A stretch of DNA of 64,000 nt, taken from NCBI GenBank assembly GCA_014281115.1, contig JACONQ010000004.1, positions 2,790,001 through 2,854,000 of the forward strand, in the 5' to 3' direction. Positions 1 to 10,907 of this stretch are shown here, piece by piece. Each line of letters opens with the position of its first letter. Positions within the stretch are counted from its first letter, which is position 1. The translations under genes and the position numbers were made by a program. The notes below the pieces were generated by a model. That model was given only the letters and a program-made list of their open reading frames with translations, was not told the origin of the DNA and did not search any database. Source of the DNA: Laburnicola sp. R22_1 (taxonomy: Eukaryota; Ascomycota; Dothideomycetes; Pleosporales; Didymosphaeriaceae).

Positions 1-13
1 AGACCCGCCCACC

Positions 14-3000
14 ATGCGCCGCTTCGTAGAGAGCACGCCGTGCCCGGCGCCGCATCCATCCTATTCCGCCCATCGTTACAACGACTACGACAGCCGCTCG
101 TCCATGTACGCGCCGAGCTACTCGACCGACGACACGACGGCCAACATCGAATACACAACAGAGATACAGGCCGGCCTGCGCCATGTGAAGCCGCGGCGCC
201 CGACGCGCGGCGTGCGCAAGCCGGCCTTCAACGCCGGCTTGGATATCTTCGAGGACGTCGCACAGGAGGAGGAGCAGGCCGCGATGGAGATCAAGAGGCG
301 GAGCAGAGCCTCCGTCATGCCTGCGGGCATCGACAGGAAGAGCACCATCCTTGCGCACAAGGCAAAGAAGATACACATACCCGCGCCCGAAGTGAAGGAG
401 CCGCAGGTTCAGAAGCCGCAGAGGAGACGCGTTTCGCAGCTTCTGACGGACAGACACGCCATGGATACAAATGCAACCGTGCAACTGCAGGAAGAGAGGC
501 TCGAGAAGAGGGAGCTGAGAGAGCAGGGGCCGAAGAAGGACCCGAGGCGGAGAACAATCTACGTTCCCTCCGACGACACATCCATTATGACCATCCATCC
601 CGGACAGTCATTGCACAAGGCGCGAAACCCAAGAGAGCCATCACCTGATACTGGACTGGAGCTTGTCACCCTGTCCGAGGAAGAGGCCGAGAACTTGGTG
701 CCTGTGCTGAAGAAGGAGAAAAAGGTCCCTCGCAAATCATTGGCAGCACCTCCTAAGCGCGCTCCTTTGGGCCAAACTAGTCGCCAAAGCCAGTCGTTTT
801 CCACCGACATATATGGACAGGGCGGTGGCAAGGAAAATGTTCCACCCGGCATGCAGGTGTTTGAGGGCAAAGCCGGCACACATATCGAATTCAACTTCGG
901 AGAGGAGAACAAGCCCACACCGAAACCGGCAAAGGTTCACTTTAGCTCCAAGACATCGGAAACCAATTCCCAAGCGAGGACGAGAATCGATGGCACACAG
1001 AAGCGATTGAGGCCTCAGCTCACCCATGACGGATCACCTTCGAAAGCGATCAAAGCAAAAGCAGACAGCGTTGCCTCGTCTATACGTACGACTTCTACGC
1101 GCACGTCTACAACCAAGTCATCCGTCAAGAGTGTCCGAAACCGGGTGTCATCAAAGCCCGGTAGCACCCTCTCTTCGTCGTCTCCGTTCCACACCGACCG
1201 GTCCCCGCCTACGGCGCTACGCAGGCGGAAAGTGGAACGAGCACCAGCGACGATCACGTTGATGCACGAAGTCGGAAAACCGCAGTCGCCGAGAGAGAAG
1301 TATCCGGTTCTGACTGAGGATCTTGCTCGGCCTGAATTGTACGAGGACAACTGGCTTACTTACCAAGAGATCGCCATCACCCAGCTGCTCAACTCCATGT
1401 TCGACTCGGCCAGCAAAGATCCCAATGTAGAGCAGAGCACCGAGCAGCTGCGAAAGAGATTGCTTGAAATGTACCATGAGCCTTCAATGCCAGCTCTACA
1501 TAAGCGACTACAGGCTTCGCTCCAGTATGGTGCATTGAGTATCCCAAAAGACCTTTTGAGCCAAACCCTACGACTCAAGGATGATGTGGGACTGCGCAAG
1601 AAGTTCCTTAACATGTGGGTGAAGACATACGATCTCACTTCGCTCCGAGCTGCCGCGGAAACCGTAGTTGGACGACAAATCACTGTTCCGTCGAGGCTCT
1701 CAAGCGGCTCCACCAGCTCAGACGATGGCTCTCGTTTGATGCGAGCAGAGCGAAGGGCCATTGAGAATTTCCTCGATGCCTTCCTTATCCGCAATGAAGA
1801 CGCTGTCCGTGTCAAGAACGGCATGGGCAGTATCGCTAGCATTGCTCGGGGCGATCACGGCGATGATTTTGGTTCGCAAGGCTGGTCTTGGAGACGCACC
1901 GCACTTCGCTGTCTGATGCTAATCTTCCTCCTTGACAAAGCCAAGAACGCCGATGTACTCTCGGGCTGCCTTTTTCAGTCGACTTCACCATACAAGACTT
2001 CTACGGATGTCCTACACGCGCTCTCAAACATGCTTCTTCCGTCACATGGCGACATTACGCGTCCACTGGGACATCTGAATTACAAAGTCGATCACGTTCA
2101 GTACCCTCTGCAAGAGTACACCTATCACATTGACAACATTGCCATCGACCTTCGCGACGGTGTAGTGCTGACACGCCTGGTCGAACTCCTTCTCTACCCA
2201 TCATCCACCCTCGTGGCGCAGCGAGAAGACACGGTCACAATCGCTATGCCGACCGGTGACAACCTCACTAGCGCCGTAGACTTCACATCAAAGGAAAGCT
2301 GGGTCCTATCTCAACACCTCAAGTTTCCCTCAATTGGCCGCGCGCAGAAACTCTACAATGTGCAAGTCGCACTCGCGGCTCTCAATGGCGTGCGAGGCAT
2401 CCCCATCCAAGTCGTAGGCGGCATTACAGCGGAAGACATCGTCGACGGCCACCGCGAGAAGACCCTTTCCCTCCTCTGGTCACTGGTCGGCAAGCATGGC
2501 CTAGGAAGCCTGGTCAACTGGCCCCAGCTCGTAAAAGAGATTGACCGGTTTAGAGACGCATGGTACAATAGGCGAGACAACTACGCACAACGAGACCTCG
2601 ATTCCGATGACGACGAAACAACGACTGAACTCACAGGTCTAGAGCACCACAAACGCCTCTTGCTCTCCTGGGCCCGTTGCGTCGCTCGCACACACGGTCT
2701 TCGAGTGGCCAATCTCACTACCTCGTTCTCGAACCCCAAGGTCCTCGAAGCGATTGTGGACACGTATCTGCCATCCACGCTTCTCGGCACCAACATGTCG
2801 CAGTTCAGCCTCGCAGCTAAACTCAAAGCTACAGGCTGCTCCACGTCCTTCATCGCGCTCTTCGTCTCTCAGAAGGGTTCGGTGACAAGTTCCATTCCCT
2901 CGAAGGACTTCACACTTCTTACCCTGTCTTTCCTCGCTTCTCGCCTCTTGCCTCTCAACGTTACCCACCGCGCCGCATCGACCATCCAACGCGCATACCG

Positions 3001-3286
3001 CGCGCGCCTCGCCCGTCGATCTGTCCACCAGCGCATCGTCAAGATGCAGTTGGCGCATGAAGCTGCAGTCGTAGCGCAGGCACGGGAGAGGTTGCTCAAC
3101 GCAGCTGTTGTAGTGCAGAGGAGGTGGCGAGCTGTAGTGCAGGGAAGGAAGGAGGAACTGGAGGGTCAAGTCCTGCTCTTCCAGAGTCTTGCAAGGGGGT
3201 GGGCCATAAGGCGGTGGGCGAGACGGGTCACTGGCGGCCGTATTGGCGGAAAGGAGAAGGTGAGGAGGATGAGGGGCGGGTGGTAA
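14..3286 (+). CDS. ASPM/abnormal-spindle-like calmodulin-binding protein
   Basis: Single uninterrupted reading frame of 1090 codons. The first ~450 residues are basic, Ser/Thr/Pro-rich and look disordered. A helical region follows. Around residues 694-860 there is a calponin-homology-like segment (LRDGVVLTRLVELLL and the later SLLWSLV). The C-terminus has IQ-type motifs (STIQRAYRARLARR near residue 990 and VVVQRRWRAVVQGR after it) that would bind calmodulin or light chain. This order (basic N-terminus, CH, IQ) is that of ASPM/Sha1-type proteins, which act at spindle poles and in microtubule-minus-end or cytokinesis roles; the function is inferred from the family. Only 13 nt lie upstream and they contain no stop, so the true start could be outside the window. 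Fungal members have far fewer IQ repeats than animal ASPM, as here. Confidence 0.75.
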   Translation: MRRFVESTPCPAPHPSYSAHRYNDYDSRSSMYAPSYSTDDTTANIEYTTEIQAGLRHVKPRRPTRGVRKPAFNAGLDIFEDVAQEEEQAAMEIKRRSRASVMPAGIDRKSTILAHKAKKIHIPAPEVKEPQVQKPQRRRVSQLLTDRHAMDTNATVQLQEERLEKRELREQGPKKDPRRRTIYVPSDDTSIMTIHPGQSLHKARNPREPSPDTGLELVTLSEEEAENLVPVLKKEKKVPRKSLAAPPKRAPLGQTSRQSQSFSTDIYGQGGGKENVPPGMQVFEGKAGTHIEFNFGEENKPTPKPAKVHFSSKTSETNSQARTRIDGTQKRLRPQLTHDGSPSKAIKAKADSVASSIRTTSTRTSTTKSSVKSVRNRVSSKPGSTLSSSSPFHTDRSPPTALRRRKVERAPATITLMHEVGKPQSPREKYPVLTEDLARPELYEDNWLTYQEIAITQLLNSMFDSASKDPNVEQSTEQLRKRLLEMYHEPSMPALHKRLQASLQYGALSIPKDLLSQTLRLKDDVGLRKKFLNMWVKTYDLTSLRAAAETVVGRQITVPSRLSSGSTSSDDGSRLMRAERRAIENFLDAFLIRNEDAVRVKNGMGSIASIARGDHGDDFGSQGWSWRRTALRCLMLIFLLDKAKNADVLSGCLFQSTSPYKTSTDVLHALSNMLLPSHGDITRPLGHLNYKVDHVQYPLQEYTYHIDNIAIDLRDGVVLTRLVELLLYPSSTLVAQREDTVTIAMPTGDNLTSAVDFTSKESWVLSQHLKFPSIGRAQKLYNVQVALAALNGVRGIPIQVVGGITAEDIVDGHREKTLSLLWSLVGKHGLGSLVNWPQLVKEIDRFRDAWYNRRDNYAQRDLDSDDDETTTELTGLEHHKRLLLSWARCVARTHGLRVANLTTSFSNPKVLEAIVDTYLPSTLLGTNMSQFSLAAKLKATGCSTSFIALFVSQKGSVTSSIPSKDFTLLTLSFLASRLLPLNVTHRAASTIQRAYRARLARRSVHQRIVKMQLAHEAAVVAQARERLLNAAVVVQRRWRAVVQGRKEELEGQVLLFQSLARGWAIRRWARRVTGGRIGGKEKVRRMRGGW

Positions 3287-3809
3287 ACAACCGATGCAGG
3301 GTGGAGCATGATGATATTGGCGGTGTGAAGCAATTTCTGCGCAGACTAACAAAAAGTCCTGCCTTCACGATTAACGGCTTTTTTTTTCTATTCTTGATTC
3401 TCATCAGGTCAGATCTCTGGGCGGGCGGTGGCGGGCGGGCGTTTGGGAGGGAAGGATGGAGAGGTGAAAGGCGTAGGGAAGCGATACTTTGTCGTTGAGC
3501 TAGATACCAGTGTCGGCAAATTGCGCGCCCCTTCATTTTATACGACGTTGACGCACACCATGAGTTATGTCTACAACAACATGCCGAAAGCTGAAGTAAG
3601 TGAAATTAAATGACGAACAAACAAACCCCCACGACACGCAAGCAACCCCCAAAAAAAATCCAATAATTGCCAAAATAGCATCCGATAGCGACCAAGCAAA
3701 CACCACACCATATTAAAAAGTATAATTAAATCGCAAGCGAAACCACATGCACAGCAGAAACAAGCACCAAAAAAGAAAGCCAAAGGCCCAAAATGAAAAA
3801 GGTGGTTAC
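3287..3809. other. Intergenic, no gene seen
   Basis: Between the ASPM-like stop and the tRNA. It is GC-skewed at first and A-rich from about 3600. It should hold the 3' end of the first gene and the tRNA terminator. I found no convincing coding segment. Confidence 0.5.
3796..3800 (-). terminator. RNA polymerase III terminator (T5)
   Basis: Five A on the + strand, read as five T on the tRNA strand, starting 10 nt after the tRNA 3' end. This is the expected pol III stop signal. Confidence 0.6.
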
Positions 3810-3905
3810 GACACAGACAAGATTCGAACTTGCGAGGCCGAAGCCATTAGATGACTGAATTGGGAAAATTCAAGTCTAACCCATTAACCACTCTGGCACT
3901 GTGTC
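3810..3905 (-). tRNA. tRNA-Ser (anticodon UGA) with a 16-nt intron
   Basis: Read on the minus strand, the 7-bp acceptor stem GACACAG pairs with CTGTGTC. The D-arm is GCCAGAGTGGTTAA and the anticodon stem TTAGA pairs with TCTAA. The loop CTTGAA..A puts TGA at the anticodon. A 16-nt insert one base 3' of the anticodon is the normal site of nuclear tRNA introns. A long variable arm (GGC-TTCG-GCC) and the T-arm AAGTTCGAATCTT complete a class II tRNA, which together with UGA identifies serine. The T-arm supplies the internal B box. Mature length would be 80 nt before CCA. Confidence 0.92.
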
Positions 3906-4119
3906 GATGGGAGCCATTTGATCTCTGAGGGAATTCCTGAGGAGAAAAGTACATATACTATTAACAAAAAGGATTTTTAGAAGGCGCTGACATTTTCGCC
4001 TCAGTGGGAGGCGTGGTAGTCTAGTGGCGGCCCGCGAGGCATGCGTGCACGGCTAAAAGCCTAAAAGGGATGTGCGATAATAAGGCGAAAGACGACGTGA
4101 TTGGTCTATTCTCTACTAC

Positions 4120-5055
4120 CTAAAGCGCCGCTTTCCCACTCACCACCCACACCCCCCTCTCCCCATCATCCACAACCTTCCCCTCCCCCTTCAACTTGCT
4201 CAGTATCTGCACCACACCCATCTCCGCCGGCGCCCACAAATTCTCAGGATACTCTTTGTAAACAACTCTAACGATATCCATCGCCGTCCACCCCCCCTCT
4301 TTCTCCTGTTCTAACACGTCCAACACCTGCTTCTCACGCTGCTTGCGATGCGCAATGTACTCGCTTATCTTGGCGGGTCCGTCTTCGATGACAGGGCCGT
4401 GGCCTGGATATGCACGACCGGTGAATTGTGTAGCCATCCCCTCGAGCGATGCCATGTACGTAGCTAGGTCTTCGAAGACGGCGGTGCCCTGTCCCAGCAC
4501 ATTGTCCGCCGTGAACATGGCGTCCTCCTCCTCGAGGACAAACGCCATGTGATCCGTCGTGTGGCCCGGGCAGTGAAACGCACGCAGCGTCGCGCCTTCG
4601 GTCACGAATTTTTGCCCGTGGGCGATGTCGTGCCAGCCGGGCTGCGGGTCATGTTTGTAGACGGTTGTGTGGGGGGAGTGTGCGAGGAGGGAGGGCACGC
4701 CGTCGGTGTGGTCATGGTGCCAGTGGGAGATGAGCGCTGTGGAGATGGTGATGTTTTGCTCTGCAAGGAGGGTTTTGAGGCTTTGTATCCAGGCGGGTTT
4801 GCCTTCGCCCGTGTCGAGAAGGAGGCGTTGGGCGCCTTGGCCGATTATGTAGGTGTTTGTTCCTAGATGGCTCAGATGTGGGGGGTGGAAGTGAGGATTG
4901 GTGCGGACCTTGTAGCGTGAACTGCTGGCTTGTTAGAGCTTGTGGAGAGGAAGCAGTGCGGTTGTACTCACCTTGCTTGGGTTGCCGCCTAGCACGCGGA
5001 TCACCCGGCTACTCAGCTTCTCGATTGCAGGGAGAGATACTAGAGGTTCTACCAT
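4120..5055 (-). CDS. LACTB2-like metallo-beta-lactamase-fold hydrolase
   Basis: Two exons, 5055-4972 and 4908-4120, joined by a 63-nt GT-AG intron at a codon border, give 290 aa, close to the ~288 aa of LACTB2. The metal-binding signature SHWHHDHTDG starts near residue 89 (H90, H92, D94, H95). CPGHTTDH, TADNVLGQGTAVFED and YPGHGPVIED supply the further histidines and aspartate of the dinuclear zinc site. The C-terminal 70 residues form the winged-helix-like tail typical of this subgroup. LACTB2 relatives cleave single-stranded RNA in mitochondria, while some fungal paralogues act on thioesters in polyketide clusters. No polyketide synthase is nearby and no clear targeting peptide is seen, so the substrate is open. 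It shares a ~205-bp divergent promoter with the next gene. Confidence 0.88.
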
Positions 5056-5260
5056 TGTGGAATATAGTCTGTGAAATGGGTGAAAGCACGCAATTGCGGG
5101 CGCATGGTCATGCCGACATGCTCACTGGACTGGAGAAGGGTTCGCCGAGGTACGGAGTTTAGATAGTCGCTTATTGATAAGACCGAGGGTTAGATCCGAT
5201 TCTAAAGTACTTTTAACCCCACCACGCCCACTTTGAAGGCCCTCAAGAGCAAAATTCAGC
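5056..5260. promoter_or_regulatory. Divergent promoter, LACTB2-like / EFM5
   Basis: The two start codons (5055 on minus, 5261 on plus) face away from each other across 205 bp, so both promoters must lie here or overlap the genes. I did not recognise a specific factor site. Confidence 0.5.
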
Positions 5261-6220
5261 ATGGCGCCGATAGAAAACGAAGATGATGGGCCGATGTAAG
5301 TCCTCTTCCTTGCATACGCTTTTCCGAGCTAAGCAGCAAAGACAACTTTCATCCGGAGCGTTGGACGCGCTGAAAGAATTTCACGGCGAGCGCGATGCGC
5401 AGCAGAAGCAGTTCGAGGACTTGAAGACGCAGGCTGAGGATGGTTTCCAAGGGAAGCTGAGCATGGATGCGTTCACTGAGGACTGGAATGCCAGCCAGTT
5501 TTGGGTTTGTACTACTTACTCGAGTGAAAATCAAGCGCTTATGATAAGACAGTATAGTGATGAAACGGCCACTACACTTGCCCGAACCCTCCTCGAGAGA
5601 GCGACAGATGAGACGAGGATAGCGGTCGTGTCTGCGCCTAGTGTATTCATACAGCTGAAGAACCTTCTTGTGCGCTGTCCACGCTAGCATGGCTTTACGG
5701 GATACTAATCGGTGGGAAAGGCCTCTAAAGAGTACACATGCAAGCCCAAACTCACACTTCTCGAATTCGACGAGCGCTTCAGCGTCTTCAAGGAGTTTGT
5801 ACAATACGACTTCAATCAACCTCTCAAGTTACCCGTCGAGCTTAAAGCTTCTTTCGATCGGATAATATGCGACCCACCGTTCCTTAGCGAGGATTGCCAG
5901 GTCAAAGGTACGTGGTCGCCCAACATTGAAGCGGATTGGCATTGACGAATTTAGCTGCGTTGACGGTGCGGTGGCTGGCGAAAACTTGGACACTGCAAGA
6001 TGAGGATGACCCGGACTTCTGGCTAATTGTATGTACGGGCGAGCGAATGAACGAACTCATTCGGAAGCTGTATTCGAAGGTCGGGACAAGGTCGACTACG
6101 TTCCTGGTGAAGCATGCGAAGGGGTTGAGTAATAGGTTTCAGTGTTATGCTAACTTTGAGTGCGAGGATTGGATGTGTATGGACGTGTTTACGCTACCTA
6201 GGAGTTTGAGATCTATTTAA
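5261..6220 (+). CDS. EFM5: Protein-lysine N-methyltransferase, EFM5 family (eEF1A)
   Basis: Five exons, 5261-5295, 5342-5504, 5553-5669, 5721-5907 and 5955-6220, with canonical GT-AG introns of 46-51 nt in matching phases, give 255 aa. The start MAPIENEDDGP is followed by the family's LSSGALDALKEFH segment and DETRIAVVSAPSVF. The catalytic-type DPPF motif is at about residue 156 (CDPPFLSEDCQVK). DPPF was once read as an N6-adenine methylase signature, but this family (yeast Efm5, human EEF1AKMT1) methylates a lysine of translation elongation factor 1A in the cytosol. SAM is the methyl donor. The length fits the family and all motif blocks are intact. Confidence 0.9.
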
Positions 6221-6381
6221 GCTTGCCTGTTTTCTACTTCGTAAGGCCTCTGCTTGTATGAGATCGCTCCCTTCGGTAAAACCTACCCCACACGCAACCC
6301 CTCCACCCTTCGGCCCGCACCTCCAAAGCCCCGAACCTCACTCCAGTACCACGTCACAACAAAGCCGCCCTGAGTACCACA

Positions 6382-6899
6382 ATGGCCGCCTGCATCTTCT
6401 GCAAGATCATCAAGGGTAAGCCCGCTACACTCCTGTATCCAATCACCACTAACCTGCCTGCGCTCCTAGGAGAAATCCCCTCCCTCAAGATCTTCGAAAG
6501 CGAAAAGACCCTCGCCTTTCTTGACATCGCGCCCCTCTCAAAAGGCCACTCTGTATGCCCCCCTCTTCTTCACCTAGCCCATCCATCAATCCTTACTTAC
6601 AACCATCGCTTCAGCTCATCATCCCCAAACACCACGGCGCAAAGCTGCATGACATCCCCGACGACCAGCTCGCCGAGGTGCTGTCCGTGACGAAGAAGAT
6701 TGCCATTGCGCAGAACGTCCAGGACTACAATATTTTGCAGAATAACGGCAGGATTGCGCACCAGGTCGTGGACCATGTGCATTTCCATTTGATTCCCAAG
6801 CCGAATGAGACGGAGGGGCTGGGGATTGGGTGGCCGACCAAGGAGGCGGATAAGGGGGAGTTGCAGAAGCTGCTGGAGGAGATTAAGAGCAAGATGTGA
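6382..6899 (+). CDS. HNT1: HIT/HINT-family nucleotide hydrolase
   Basis: Exons 6382-6415, 6470-6552 and 6615-6899 give 133 aa. The protein starts MAACIFCKIIKGEIPS, as HINT-type proteins do, and carries the histidine triad HVHFH at residues 93-97 inside VDHVHFHLIPKPNE. The middle His of the triad is the nucleophile that is transiently adenylated. Yeast Hnt1 and animal HINT1 hydrolyse adenosine 5'-phosphoramidates such as AMP-lysine. The N-terminal Cys pair (CIFC) can bind zinc in some relatives. Introns are 54 and 62 nt. The symbol follows the yeast orthologue and rests on family resemblance only. Confidence 0.9.
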
Positions 6900-6994
6900 A
6901 CAAACATCGAGGGCGGGCAGCTTGATTAGGAAAGATATTATAGGCACGGCACATCAAGTTGCTGGCTTCATTCAATTCATATCAAGCTGCCATC

Positions 6995-7941
6995 TCAGTG
7001 TCCCTTGAACATGGGTTTTCTCTTCTCTCGAAACGCTAACAGAGCTTCGTCGCGATCCTTTGTCTTCACCACAAGCTCATATGCCGCCTTCTCCGCCTTC
7101 TCGCCCAACGCGCAACCCTCCACCGCCGCCAGAGCAGCCTTGATCGCAATCGGCCCCCCCTCGCATATGTCCCTAGCTAGCTTGACAGCCTCATCCAGCA
7201 CCTTTACCCGCGCCGCGCCCTCCTTCTGCGCCTCTTCTTGCGTAACTTCTATCAGCCTGTCGCACAGGCCCAGGAAATACGCTTCTGGTCCACCGACTCT
7301 CCGCCCGGTGAGAATCATGTCTCGTGCTCGCGCAAGTCCAATCAAAGCCGGCAGCCTGTATGTGCCTCCTGCACCCGGTATGATAGCCAACCGCGTCTCG
7401 GGCAGCGCAACGGTAGTCGTAGAAGCAAAGACGCGCATATGCGTCGTCAACGCGAGTTCGAGGCCGCCGCCAAACGCGGGCGCCGCAAGCGCAGATATCG
7501 TCGGTATCGGCAATTGCGATATCGACGTCAGCGTTCCGCGCAGCGTAGTGAGGAAGTTGGCAGTACTATGCGCCCATCAGCTTTCACTCAACCTAATAAA
7601 AAGAGCTATCGCGCTCACTCTTCTTGCGTGAAAGTCGCGCGCTCCTTCAGGTCCGCGCCAGCGCAGAAACTCGAGTCTACATCGCTTGCTAATATCAGGG
7701 CTCGTGTTGCGCCTGTGTCGCCTTCGTAGTGGATGCTGTTTACGTGGTGGGACAACTCTGCGAGGAGTTGGCGGGAGATGGCGTTGCGGGCGGCGGGGCG
7801 ATTGAGTGACAGGATGCGGATACTGCCACTGTGCGGTGCGGGGATGTTTGTGACGTTTATGACTGTTGATGGCGCGGTGGAGTATGCGCAGCGCTGGAAT
7901 TGGCGCGCGGAGAGGCGGATGGTGGGCCGGAGTAGAGGCAT
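6995..7941 (-). CDS. Mitochondrial enoyl-CoA hydratase/isomerase, AUH-like
   Basis: Exons 7941-7619 and 7565-6995 with a 53-nt intron give 297 aa. The N-terminus MPLLRPTIRLSARQFQRCAYS is Arg-rich and lacks acidic residues, as a mitochondrial presequence does. Crotonase blocks follow: LNRPAARNAISRQLL, SSFCAGADLKER (oxyanion hole), and SALAAPAFGGGLELALTTHMRV with PETRLAIIPGAGGTYRLPALIG. This arrangement matches AUH-type methylglutaconyl-CoA hydratases of leucine breakdown. I cannot exclude a general short-chain enoyl-CoA hydratase. The exon junction restores the expected ADLKERATFTQEED...NFLTTLR reading. The gene converges with the HIT gene, with 95 bp between their stops. Confidence 0.88.
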
Positions 7942-8707
7942 GGTGTTTTTCTCGTGTCTAAAGAACTTGGTCTACGATGGTTGGAGAGCGCACATGCGGA
8001 TGTGATACGAGTGTGAAAAGCGCTGGAGATACTGGGTCGCCGTGGATGAAGAGCACCAGTGATGCCGCGGCTATTTGCGGTGTAGTGAGCTCTGACCACC
8101 AGCTGTTGCTTTGGGACCATCTCCCGGGCTACCTCCATGCCTCCATCTTCCACAGGTACACGACATCGATAATCATCATTGCCTTGTTCGGATTGTCCTA
8201 GCGGGACTCGAATGGATGCCGCTCCTCCTTCTCAGCAGTATGGATCCAACACAGCTTGGAATTATGAGATGTCGAATATCGGCCTACACACGTCTGTCTC
8301 CACATCAACAAATACGGCGATGAGGTCGTCAACGTGCTGTGTCCATCCGTTGGATTGCGTACATATACCGAACGCGAATGCTGGGTTTCTTTGAGTATTT
8401 CCACCGACTGTAGGACTACTGAACTGGGACCGGAGCAATCAGGTCCCTTCCTCAGCAGAATATGCGGTAAATACTAGGTCTAGGGTATCAGTCAACTATC
8501 TATGTCACGGAGCTCTTTATAACCGCAGTATAAGAACCCGCGCCATCGCTATGGGCTCCTTAGATAACGACGAAGAGTACTCTCCGCCCTAATCACCTAA
8601 CATATATCGAATTGCTTCAAACAGGGTAGTTAATAGCTCCTAAGTACAATGAGGGGAGATTGGACACGCACACTACCTCAAGCGTGGGGTTTTCAACCTC
8701 TCCTCCA
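7942..8707. other. Intergenic, no gene seen
   Basis: Holds the promoter of the enoyl-CoA hydratase gene and the 3' flank of the PhyH gene. Open frames here are short and lack coding character. Confidence 0.5.
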
Positions 8708-9870
8708 TCACGCCTTCAACCCCACCTCTTTAGTCCTGACCTCCACCCCTTGTCCCTCTTTCAACTTCGCCAATCTCTCTTCCTCCAACCTCTTCAGCTC
8801 AGCTTTCATCTTCGTACTTCCAGGGACCAACCTCTGTCTCTCCGCCTTCACTTTCCACCCTTCCAATCTATCCCTCCCCAGCGCCGCCAGCGTCTTCCGC
8901 TCGACGATACTATACGCTCCGTCCGCCCTATCAAAGCAAAACGGCTCCTTTACACTCACAGGCGGGTTCGTAATTACCCGCACTTTCCTCAACGTGTTGT
9001 TAGTCGCGGAATTCAGCATCAGTGGATGCAGCAAATACGCGTCCCCGACCTCGCCCGTGACTTCTACAAACGCGGAGTCGGGCATCGACGCTGCGATGTC
9101 GCAATAGAATTTCAACCCTTGTTCTTCAGCGAAGCTGGGGTTCTGCGAGCGGGGCGTCATACGCGGCGATACACCCTCAGGATGGTCATACAAGTGCTTC
9201 GCAATGATGGGTATACCCGCGGGACAAATGACCATGCCACCCCCATTCGGCACGACATCGGTCCACAGCGGGACCACGAGGAGCGCTTGCTCGGGCGAGT
9301 CGAGGTAGTGCACGAAGAAGTCGCCGTCGACGTGCCAGTTGGTGAGGTCTTGGGGCTTGATGTATTTCCCTGCGCCGGCGGGGGTTCCGACGTTGACGAT
9401 GAAGCTGTCTTTCCAGTTGGACACAGAGTCGTTTACGCGCGATTCGCCGCCGAGGAGCTGGCAGATTGAGGACCAGGCTTTGGGCGCGATGGAGGCTGCG
9501 GCGAAGTATTTGTGGATGGGCATGTTGACGCGGCCTGAGTCGTTGTTGGTGTTCCTGTGGTGTATGGTTCAGCGCTGTAGTAGACTGGATGGGGGTACAT
9601 GCCATGGCATGGCATAAATAGTGCCTGGTCAAGTTGCAGTATTGGTATGTTATCCCAGGATACATACGCAGAAGTAAAGTTGGAATGTAGACCTGGTTTC
9701 AGTACGTACCATGTCGACATGTCATTCGGATCCATACCAAGCCGCGTCCATAGCTGCGCCTGCAGTTCCGCCGACTGTTCGCGCGAGAAACATCCAGTCA
9801 ACTTGATCCAGCCATGTTCCATGAAATGATCAATCTGCTCGTGCGAGAGCTTGTACTGTTCCTCAGCCAT
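8708..9870 (-). CDS. Phytanoyl-CoA dioxygenase (PhyH) family protein
   Basis: Exons 9870-9710 and 9554-8708 with a 155-nt intron (donor GTACGT, acceptor CACAG) give 335 aa. The Fe(II)/2-oxoglutarate site is visible: H128 and D130 in NWHVDGDFF, and a distal His at about residue 230 in AYLLHPLM. R in LRKVRVITN is the likely 2-oxoglutarate contact. The N-terminus (LSHEQIDHFMEHGWIKLTGCF) is the usual PhyH opening. These non-haem iron enzymes hydroxylate varied small molecules, and the substrate cannot be told from sequence. There is no peroxisomal PTS1 (the protein ends VGLKA) and no cluster partners. The C-terminal ~50 residues are a charged helical extension. Confidence 0.85.
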
Positions 9871-10907
9871 CTTGCCGCACGCTTGCGAAATCAAAATCCA
9901 AAACAAAACTCTGCCCAAATCCAACCCAAGAACTCGAGGTAAGGTAGAAGTACTATCCACACTGTACAAACGTTGGAAAGCCTGTGGAAACAAAACTCAC
10001 ATCTTCAGAAAGCCCGACGGACAACATATATCCCCCGCTAGGTACCACCTCGACGTATTTATTCCCGCGTGACGTGACGCCTCCGAGCATCCCAACTTGG
10101 CGCTTAGAATAGCAGGTGTGCCACGTGAGGGGTGGAATTGAACTATCTGGGGTATTTATCCGGTGCGTCGAGCTACGAGTATAAACGCGAGGGTGCGCCT
10201 CATCATCTTCGTAGGTGGGATTGTGGTGTTTGATAGGTCTGGTCGCTTGTTGAACGAGTGGGATGGAGGTTGGTGGGGTGTTTTACGGTACTTGTTTGGG
10301 GAGGTTATTGCTTTATGCATAGGGTGGATGGGTGGAGTTGGGGCTTGCAACATGTAAGCGATGCGTTAAGCAATAGTCCTGTCGAAGCAATAAATGAAAT
10401 AATACTTCTATTGAAGCCGTGCAGCAGGCAATACACGAAGCCATACTCCCATTGAAGCAATGAAGCAAGGAATGCCTCAAGCACATCCTCGCCATGCCCC
10501 CAGGGTCGATTCACACCCCCCAGCTTCTCGGGGTACCTATGCCACCGATGCAGCGACCTTCAGTCCATATGTGCTTCGGAAGATTACCAACCAGCTATCA
10601 CATTCCCAACGCCACCTCGCCGATCAAAGACTGTCTCACTGCTGGTACACCGTACAGTGCTACCGTGGATCGCTGATGTTGCATGCTTCGCTCGCTGGTC
10701 AGGAAATATGGTGTGGAATAAATGATTCATATGTTTTAAGAATGGGTAATTGTAAAGAATGTTAGATGTGAATAATCCGAAGCTAAGAATAATGTCATAT
10801 CACCTCTGTATGATACAGCAATACCATCACGTAGACTCCGCATTTACATTATACATCCTGGGACAACTTACCAAGCGCAAACTTTTGTCCAAACCCCTAT
10901 GTAATAC
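9871..10907. other. Intergenic, no gene seen
   Basis: About 1 kb between the PhyH start and the GH32 stop. Short open frames on both strands show no recognisable product. Expected contents are the PhyH promoter and the GH32 terminator. Confidence 0.5.

Noticed and set aside
4004..4060. Possible second tRNA (GTGGTAGTCTAGTGGC resembles an A box)
   Set aside because: No T-arm B box, acceptor pairing or anticodon stem can be built around it.
4120..6220. Biosynthetic cluster around the LACTB2-like gene
   Set aside because: Some fungal relatives are polyketide thioesterases, but no synthase, transporter or regulator is nearby; neighbours are housekeeping genes.
10156..10765. Several 60-100 codon frames
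   Set aside because: Overlap each other on both strands with no coding character.
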